A DNA stretch of 64,000 nt from Owenweeksia sp965214115. GTDB lineage: Bacteria; Bacteroidota; Bacteroidia; Flavobacteriales; Schleiferiaceae. The stretch is taken from contig CBDCAU010000002.1 in the NCBI GenBank assembly GCA_965214115.1, positions 186,001 through 250,000 on the forward strand, written 5' to 3'. How positions within the stretch are numbered: position 1 is the stretch's first letter; every line of letters begins with the position of its first letter. This document shows, in pieces, positions 58,900 to 64,000 of this stretch. The notes below the pieces were generated by a model. It did no database searches and had not been told where the DNA came from. It was given only the letters and a program-made list of their open reading frames with translations. The position numbers and the translations under genes are program-made.

Positions 58900-59565
58900 T
58901 TATTTCTTGGGATGAAAGGGACATTTCCAATCGTCGCCCACGGCGCGGCCACTGTACTGGCGCGCTTCTTTGTCGTGGCCAAAATCGCTCAACATTGGAT
59001 TGTTGCTGCCCTGCAATTCCTTGTCCCGCTCGCGGATTTTGTCCCGCGTCATCTGGTAGGCGCCCTTTTGGCGAAGCTGTTCAAACTGCCAGTGCAGATT
59101 GAAAACGATGCACGGCTTGGGCGAACGCCGCGCCTTGCGCGAACTGCGCGGGTGCATTCCCACCAAATAAAACGCCCGCCCGCCCACGCTGAAAGAAAAA
59201 TGGTCGCTGGCGGGGTCGCTGTCCACGCTTTTGTCCCAATCGGAATCATCCAAATCGTGCAAAAATTGCAACTGCTTCCACAGCCGCTCTTCAAAGGTTT
59301 TTTCCGAAAAATTATCGCGCCCGTCAAATACGGCGATAAAGGTGAAAAAATCCATCGACCGGAAATCGTAGCTTTCAATGTAGGCGCGAAGGTCGTCCAG
59401 CAGCGGCACGGCATTTTTCTTCCGCCCAATTTCCCCGTACTGTTTCAAGCGGAAATTGTCGTTTTTAAAAATGGACTGCGCCATCAGGCAGGGGTGGTCG
59501 CGGTCGAGGATAAACTCGCGAAATTTGTCCACCCCGGAAAGTCGTTCAGTAGAAGTTGTATTCAT
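58900..59565 (-). CDS. YqcI/YcgG family protein (GntA-like heme-dependent oxygenase family)
   Basis: 221 residues from ATG 59565 ('MNTTSTERLSGVDKFREFIL'); the longer frame to 59604 overlaps the DUF421 gene and lacks an ATG. Family pattern: 'FILDRDHPCLMAQSIFKND', 'ESYDFRSMDFFTFIAVFD', 'FEERLWKQLQFLHDLDDSDW', 'DHFSFSVGGRAFYLVGMHPR', 'SRKARRSPKPCIVFNLHWQF'. GntA of guanitoxin synthesis, a member, is reported as a heme-dependent guanidine N-hydroxylase. By family the enzyme may N-oxygenate a nitrogenous substrate; that is inference. It is encoded 11 nt after DUF421 and 6 nt before DUF1989. Confidence 0.87.
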   Translation of the reverse strand: MNTTSTERLSGVDKFREFILDRDHPCLMAQSIFKNDNFRLKQYGEIGRKKNAVPLLDDLRAYIESYDFRSMDFFTFIAVFDGRDNFSEKTFEERLWKQLQFLHDLDDSDWDKSVDSDPASDHFSFSVGGRAFYLVGMHPRSSRKARRSPKPCIVFNLHWQFEQLRQKGAYQMTRDKIRERDKELQGSNNPMLSDFGHDKEARQYSGRAVGDDWKCPFHPKK

Positions 59566-59576
59566 TATAAACCAGT

Positions 59577-60101
59577 TTAGCGTGCCACATCTTTTAATAG
59601 CCAAGTGTCGAGGCGCGCGTCTTCGTCTTCGGTATGAAGGACTGAAATATCGCCCGTGGTCTCGAAAATCACGGCCATCACTTGGTTCAAATCGTACACG
59701 TTGGCTTCGCGCAGTTTAGAGCGCAGGTCACCTTCTGCCACGCGGGCTTTGCGCAGGTTTTGATGCAAAATGGTAGAACCGTTCATTAAAAGTAGCGGCG
59801 TATTATCAATCATCCGCCGGAAAATGTCGAACCGCCGCAGCAAGGCCGCGCCGATTTGCAAGAGGTAAAGTGCCGCCAAACCCACCGCGCCGTCCATCAG
59901 GCTGACCTGTTTGGAAAGAATGGTGGTGGCCAAAAGCGAGCCGACCGCCACGGTCATCGCAAAGTCGAAACTGGACATTTTGGAGAAACTGCGCTTGCCC
60001 GCAATGCGCGTGTAAAAAATAAGCAAAACGTAGATGCCCACCGCCGTGAGCACGATAGCCAATAAAGCACTAGGGGGAGATTCGAACCATTTATCGCTCA
60101 T
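59577..60101 (-). CDS. DUF421 (YetF-like) membrane protein, second copy
   Basis: 174 residues. Three N-terminal hydrophobic helices with the core 'YTRIAGKRSFSKMSSFDFAM' and 'TVAVGSLLATTIL', then a cytoplasmic domain ('NTPLLLMNGSTILHQNLRKA', 'ANVYDLNQVMAVIFETTGDI'). Divergent from the copy at 49189-49764. It is the first gene of the minus-strand set that continues with YqcI/YcgG, DUF1989 and SemiSWEET. Function unknown. Confidence 0.9.
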   Translation of the reverse strand: MSDKWFESPPSALLAIVLTAVGIYVLLIFYTRIAGKRSFSKMSSFDFAMTVAVGSLLATTILSKQVSLMDGAVGLAALYLLQIGAALLRRFDIFRRMIDNTPLLLMNGSTILHQNLRKARVAEGDLRSKLREANVYDLNQVMAVIFETTGDISVLHTEDEDARLDTWLLKDVAR

Positions 60102-60260
60102 AGTTTTTCCAATCTTGAGCTGGCAAATTTATGATAAATAAAACTTATAAGCCTGATATTCATAATGGACAAAAATTTATATATAACCTCGAACTAAGGG
60201 CGATTGATTTAAAACATTTTCCGCAATTGGCAGTTGGGTTGAAAAATTAAACACGTTAAT

Positions 60261-60713
60261 ATGGGACTATTCAAAGCAGTAATCAAAGGAGCGGCCAGCA
60301 CGGCCGCCATCTCGCTTTTCAACCGTTGGAATTCTAAGGACAAAAGCGACCGCTTTACCGAACAGGAAATGACCGGAGGAATGCTGCACGGCAAAACGCA
60401 GCGCGAAAATTTGAGCGAAGAGTTCGGCAAACTGGACGGCTGGGCGGCCCACCTATCCTCCGGCGCGGCGGTGAACGTGTTATATCATTTGTTGATGAAG
60501 CGCACCAAACTGCCCGCCAACATTCTAACGGGAGCGGCTTTGGGGGCAGCCACCGGCCTCATTTCCGTGGCCTTATGGAAACGCACCTTCGACGAGAAAA
60601 ATAACCTCCCCGACATCGACCGCGCCCATTTTCTGAAAGAAGCTTTTCTCTCGCAGGTAGTGTTTGGGATTACCTCGGCCCTGGGTACAAAATCGAAAAA
60701 ATCAAATATCTAA
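60261..60713 (+). CDS. Hypothetical small membrane protein
   Basis: 150 residues. The N-terminal 'FKAVIKGAASTAAISLFNRW' is amphipathic; two probable helices lie at about 68-82 and 90-112 ('ANILTGAALGAATGLISVAL'), and a third near the end ('EAFLSQVVFGITSAL'). The small-residue-rich helices resemble stress-linked DUF proteins near PRC-barrel genes. No family recognised. Coding bias and a clean ATG ('AATATGGGACTA') support it as a real gene. Confidence 0.7.
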   Translation: MGLFKAVIKGAASTAAISLFNRWNSKDKSDRFTEQEMTGGMLHGKTQRENLSEEFGKLDGWAAHLSSGAAVNVLYHLLMKRTKLPANILTGAALGAATGLISVALWKRTFDEKNNLPDIDRAHFLKEAFLSQVVFGITSALGTKSKKSNI

Positions 60714-60801
60714 AGCCTGCAACATCTCAGTATTGCACACAAAAAATTGACTTGTACTGATTTATGTGATTGATAAAAATTACCCAAAACTCGAACTCCG
60801 G

Positions 60802-60833
60802 AAAAAAAAGAAGCCCAGTCGAAACTGGGCTTC
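60802..60833 (-). terminator. Rho-independent terminator of the PRC-barrel gene
   Basis: Minus strand GAAGCCCAGT-TTCG-ACTGGGCTTC: 10-bp perfect stem with a UUCG tetraloop, followed by eight Ts (plus-strand A-tract 60802-60809). 23 nt past the stop at 60857. Confidence 0.96.
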
Positions 60834-60856
60834 TTCCTTCTCAATCTCAATCTGAT

Positions 60857-61276
60857 TTAACTCCAATCAGGTCGGCTCTTTGAATCGCTTACCATCCGGT
60901 TAGAAGGGTCGCGATCACTACTGGAATAATCGCGGCGCTCGATGTCGTAGTGGTTGTACACTTGGTTGGTAAATGAGTCGTCAGAAGTGTTGGGCCAGTT
61001 GTCTTTGTCGAAACCGGGGGCGTTTTCCAAACGGTCTTTATCAATATCCATCACGGCGTTTTCATTGTCATTGGGGTCAAATTCCATCGCCTGCAAGGGC
61101 ACGGCGAAATATTTGTCGCCAATCCCTAAAAAGCCGCCGAAAGAAAGTACGGCGTATTCTACCTCGCCGCTGTTCAGGTCAATCATCAAATCTTTGATGG
61201 TACCTACTTTTTCGCCTTTGCGGTTTTTCACGGTATTGCCAGTTATCGAACTGGACGAAAGTGTATTGGGTGTCAT
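60857..61276 (-). CDS. PRC-barrel domain protein
   Basis: 139 residues. The first 80 are a PRC-barrel: 'SITGNTVKNRKGEKVGTIKD', 'LMIDLNSGEVEYAVLSFGGF', 'GIGDKYFAVPLQAMEFDPND'. The remaining 60 are polar and probably disordered ('SDDSFTNQVYNHYDIERRDY'). Proteins of this layout are frequent among desiccation and osmotic-stress genes in Bacteroidota. Ligand unknown. Single gene with its own strong terminator. Confidence 0.9.
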   Translation of the reverse strand: MTPNTLSSSSITGNTVKNRKGEKVGTIKDLMIDLNSGEVEYAVLSFGGFLGIGDKYFAVPLQAMEFDPNDNENAVMDIDKDRLENAPGFDKDNWPNTSDDSFTNQVYNHYDIERRDYSSSDRDPSNRMVSDSKSRPDWS

Positions 61277-61563
61277 TTTTATTTGGTATTTAAAATTACT
61301 GTAAAATTAACAGGACTTGTTCCTGACTCTGAACTATCAAACTTCTTAAAATTAGAATTGTTCATAAAATTATATCGAATTCCACCCCAAAAGTTTTTCT
61401 CTTCAAAATCCTCTAAATGAGATGATTAGTATAAAACAGGATTAATAAAAACCACAAATTTTTTAATATGCCATATTTATTTTTAAAATTTAAACAAAAA
61501 ATAAATTAGTGCGGTTGATAGCATTCCTAACAAACAAGATTGAAAACTGTACGAGCGTTCTTT

Positions 61564-63039
61564 ATGCCTTTTGCACTACCGGAAAACCGAGCGAGATGGG
61601 AAACCATAGCTCTCTCCGGTTTGGTTTTGGCCACGCTTTTGGCTTGCTTCGTGCCGTTCGGTTTTTGGTTGGGCCTTCTTTTATTCAATGGCGTGGGAAT
61701 GGTTTTTCACGCGCTCCTTCAGTTGGTTTCGATACCGAGGAAAGGGAGGCCGGCCAAAGTTGGCGCGGTGGACGCCCTCCCCTTTATATCCATCCATCTT
61801 CCCATTTGCGACGAGCCGCCGCTCTTGGTCATTTCCACTTTGCAGAGCATCCTAAAACTGGACTATCAAAATTTTGAGGTCATCATCCTCGACAATAATT
61901 CTAAGGACGAAGCCAACTGGCTGCCCGTCAAAGAATTCTGTGCCGATTGCGAATCGCTGCGTTTTTATCATTATAAAAAAGTGGCAGGCTTTAAAGCGGG
62001 CGCGATGAATCTGTGCCACCAACTGGCCGACCCCAAAGCGAAGTATTATATGGTGTTGGATGCGGATTATCACCTTCACCCAAAATCCATTTCGCGCGCC
62101 CTGCCCTATTTGAAAAATGGCGATTTGGCACTCCTCCAATTTCCTCAAGATTATTTTAACCACGGCGAGATCAACGCGGGAATGCAACTAGAATACGGGC
62201 AGTATTTTGACCACACCCTGGCGGGGGCCAACCAAGGCGGCGGGGTGTTGAGCACGGGGACGCTTTCGTTCATCCGCAAGTCCAGCCTGAAAGCAGTGGG
62301 TCTTTGGAAACACAGTTCTTTGACGGAAGATGCCGAAATTGGGATACATTTTCACCGCCACGGATTTCAAACCCTTTTCGTGAACGAGAAAATCGGCAAG
62401 GGCTTGATGCCGCTGGATTTCCGCAGCTACAGCAAGCAGCGTTTCCGCTGGATTTATGGCAATATGCAAACGCTGATGAATGCCTTGGCGCGGCCTTTCG
62501 CCGCAAGTTTCTGCCAGCGGTGGGCTTTCTTAAAGCAACTGACGGCTTGGTTCAATCATTTGCTGATTCCTTTTGTGGCGCTGCTTGTTGCGCCATTTTT
62601 GAGTGAAGAAATTCGCCACTCGGTTTGGACGGTGGCGCTTGGTTTCATCGGTTTCCATTCAATGTTTCAGTTCATCCGCTTTTTGGAAATGGCGCGGAGG
62701 GCGGGCCGGCCGCTTTCCCACGGGGCGCGGGCGTTCGCCGTTCATTTGAGTTTGACCTTCGATGGTGCCACCGCGTGGGTGCAGGCGTTGCTGGGCATCC
62801 CGAAAAAGTTTTTTAAAACCCCAAAACAGCTTTTCAAAACCAGTCTTTCCGGCGTTTTTAAAATGTTGGTCTTTCCGACGATATTGTTGCTCACCGCCAT
62901 TTCTTCTTGGATTTTAGATTTTAGATGGATCTCCACTGGCGCGGGTGCGCTTTGCCTGGTGTTCATCTTAGGATTTAGATGCTTGGTGGAGCTACAAAAC
63001 ACCCGCGCCATTACCCGTCAAATTCCTTTTGCATTATGA
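61564..63039 (+). CDS. Membrane glycosyltransferase family 2 (cellulose-synthase-like)
   Basis: 491 residues from ATG 61564; TTG 61540 is an in-frame alternative. Two N-terminal helices (about 18-55) precede the GT-A domain: 'ISIHLPICDEPPLLVISTLQ', 'VIILDNNSKDEANW', 'MVLDADYHLHP' (metal-binding Asp residues), 'SLTEDAEIGIHFHRHGF' (catalytic Asp) and 'SKQRFRWIYGNMQ' (Q-x-x-R-W motif). Four or five C-terminal helices follow. This is a processive-type enzyme that makes or extends an exopolysaccharide or glycolipid; the sugar is unknown. The stop overlaps the next start (ATGA). Confidence 0.9.
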   Translation: MPFALPENRARWETIALSGLVLATLLACFVPFGFWLGLLLFNGVGMVFHALLQLVSIPRKGRPAKVGAVDALPFISIHLPICDEPPLLVISTLQSILKLDYQNFEVIILDNNSKDEANWLPVKEFCADCESLRFYHYKKVAGFKAGAMNLCHQLADPKAKYYMVLDADYHLHPKSISRALPYLKNGDLALLQFPQDYFNHGEINAGMQLEYGQYFDHTLAGANQGGGVLSTGTLSFIRKSSLKAVGLWKHSSLTEDAEIGIHFHRHGFQTLFVNEKIGKGLMPLDFRSYSKQRFRWIYGNMQTLMNALARPFAASFCQRWAFLKQLTAWFNHLLIPFVALLVAPFLSEEIRHSVWTVALGFIGFHSMFQFIRFLEMARRAGRPLSHGARAFAVHLSLTFDGATAWVQALLGIPKKFFKTPKQLFKTSLSGVFKMLVFPTILLLTAISSWILDFRWISTGAGALCLVFILGFRCLVELQNTRAITRQIPFAL

Positions 63040-64000
63040 AGATCGCCATCGTGGCCCACATTAGATATCCCATCGCCGAACCGTATGCCGGCGGGCTGGA
63101 AATGCAGACCCACCTGCTGGCGCGCGCCCTCGCGGAAAACGGCCATTCGGTGGATTTATACGCGCATCCCAACAGCGATTCGTACGGAAACCTCATCCCG
63201 GTTCCCATCGAAGATTTTACCGGAACACGGGCGCGAACGGAAAATATCGACCCTATTTTTGAAGCGGAATTTATCAACGAACACCACGCATATCAGCGGG
63301 TGATGCCCAGTTTGCTGAAAGGCGATTACGATGTGATCCACCTCAACACCTTGCATTATCTGCCCATTTCGCTGGCCACGCTTTCCCGCGCGCCAGTTTT
63401 GCTTTCGCTGCACACGCCGCCCTTTGATTATCTGCGCAGCGCGGTGGCCGCCCAAGTTCAGCAAAACGCCCTAAAAATCACTACTGTTTCAAATGCGCTG
63501 GCGCACCAGTGGCAGGATTGGATCGAGGATTTTACGGTAGTCCACAACGGGATTGACACGGAAGAATGGCCGTTTCAAAACCATAGCGCCGATTACATTT
63601 TTTGGCACGGGCGCATCTGCAAGGAAAAAGGCACGCACCTCGCCATCCAAGCGGCTGGGCGGGCAGGGAAGCCCATTTTTTTGGCGGGCCCGAAAAGCGA
63701 CGTAGATTATTATAAAGAAAAAGTAGAACCCTTGTTAAACGAGAGCGCGGTGTATCTGGGACACTTGCAAAGCCCCGAATTGCAATCGTGGGTGGGCAAT
63801 GCGCACTGCACGGTTTTTTCTTCGGTGTGGGAAGAACCTTACGGATTGGTGCTGGCCGAAAGTTTGGCCTGCGGCACGCCGGTGGCGGGTTTTAACGTGG
63901 GCGCCGCCTCAGAGATATTGACCCCGGAAACAGGTTGCTTGGCAGAGGTGGAAAACGTGGAGCAACTGGCGGCGGCCATCTTGAAAACGGGCGAAATCTC
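63036..64000 (+). CDS. Glycosyltransferase family 4 (5' part; continues off the right edge)
   Basis: The first 321 codons of a GT-B glycosyltransferase. 'AEPYAGGLEMQTHLLARALA' binds the acceptor-side loop, 'VSLHTPPFDYL'-like residues and 'VSNALAHQW' mark the domain junction, 'VVHNGIDTEEW' the linker, 'FWHGRICKEKGTHLAIQAAG' begins the donor domain, and 'EEPYGLVLAESLACGTPVAG' is the E-x7-E nucleotide-sugar site. It overlaps the GT2 stop by 4 bases (ATGA), so both are co-translated and probably act on the same glycan. Confidence 0.92.
   Translation, partial: MKIAIVAHIRYPIAEPYAGGLEMQTHLLARALAENGHSVDLYAHPNSDSYGNLIPVPIEDFTGTRARTENIDPIFEAEFINEHHAYQRVMPSLLKGDYDVIHLNTLHYLPISLATLSRAPVLLSLHTPPFDYLRSAVAAQVQQNALKITTVSNALAHQWQDWIEDFTVVHNGIDTEEWPFQNHSADYIFWHGRICKEKGTHLAIQAAGRAGKPIFLAGPKSDVDYYKEKVEPLLNESAVYLGHLQSPELQSWVGNAHCTVFSSVWEEPYGLVLAESLACGTPVAGFNVGAASEILTPETGCLAEVENVEQLAAAILKTGEI

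Overview
This is a chromosomal window from a member of the Bacteroidota, most likely of the Saprospiria/Chitinophagia kind. The evidence is type IX secretion C-terminal domains (a type A 'YPNP' sorting domain and a CHU_C/type B domain), a DnaQ exonuclease fused to the N-terminus of DnaE, a lptC/hemolysin/ppiD/coaX neighbourhood usual for the phylum, few Shine-Dalgarno sites and GC-rich housekeeping genes. No rRNA, integrase, transposase or CRISPR array was seen.

Layout. 1-16.5 kb, mostly minus strand: 5' part of dnaE; a SpoIIAA/STAS-like gene; ppiD; two translationally coupled surface-protein genes, the first with an (AG)18 repeat inside its signal peptide that puts it out of frame, the second with an in-frame stop; a CNNM/CorC protein; lptC; a TPR protein; an outer-membrane barrel; coaX; then tRNA-Phe. 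17-39 kb: an SDR gene, then a large trehalose / alpha-glucan cluster: OtsA-OtsB fusion (frameshifted), MscS channel, GlgB with a Lys/Ala-rich tail, TreS-maltokinase fusion, GlgE, TreZ, GH57, TreY and MalQ. All three common trehalose routes (OtsAB, TreYZ, TreS) and the maltose-1-phosphate route to branched glucan are therefore encoded together, beside an osmotic-release channel. 39-42 kb: Zn-alcohol dehydrogenase, DUF4142 lipoprotein and SDR.

42.3-48.4 kb: a type III restriction-modification operon (mod ... res) with an AAA ATPase and a DUF4276 gene nested between mod and res; res carries a +1 frameshift. The middle of mod and of the ATPase gene is markedly AT-rich, as expected for exchangeable specificity regions. 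48.5-53 kb: stress-type genes (DUF892, DUF421, a 570-residue membrane protein with a duplicated module, SDR, DUF3253) and a SemiSWEET remnant.

53.3-57.6 kb: a compact, lower-GC three-gene operon (SbnA-like synthase, FAD/NAD(P)-binding protein, Y4yA/diaminopimelate-decarboxylase-like enzyme) that looks like a small-molecule pathway of unknown product. 58.0-60.1 kb: a second compact operon (DUF421, YqcI/YcgG heme-oxygenase-like, DUF1989, SemiSWEET). 60.2-64 kb: a small membrane protein, a PRC-barrel protein, and a GT2 plus GT4 glycosyltransferase pair running off the right edge.

Four genes are interrupted (dinucleotide-repeat frameshift, nonsense codon, two single-base frameshifts). The repeat case has the form of a phase-variation switch; the other three may be genuine mutations or residual sequence errors.
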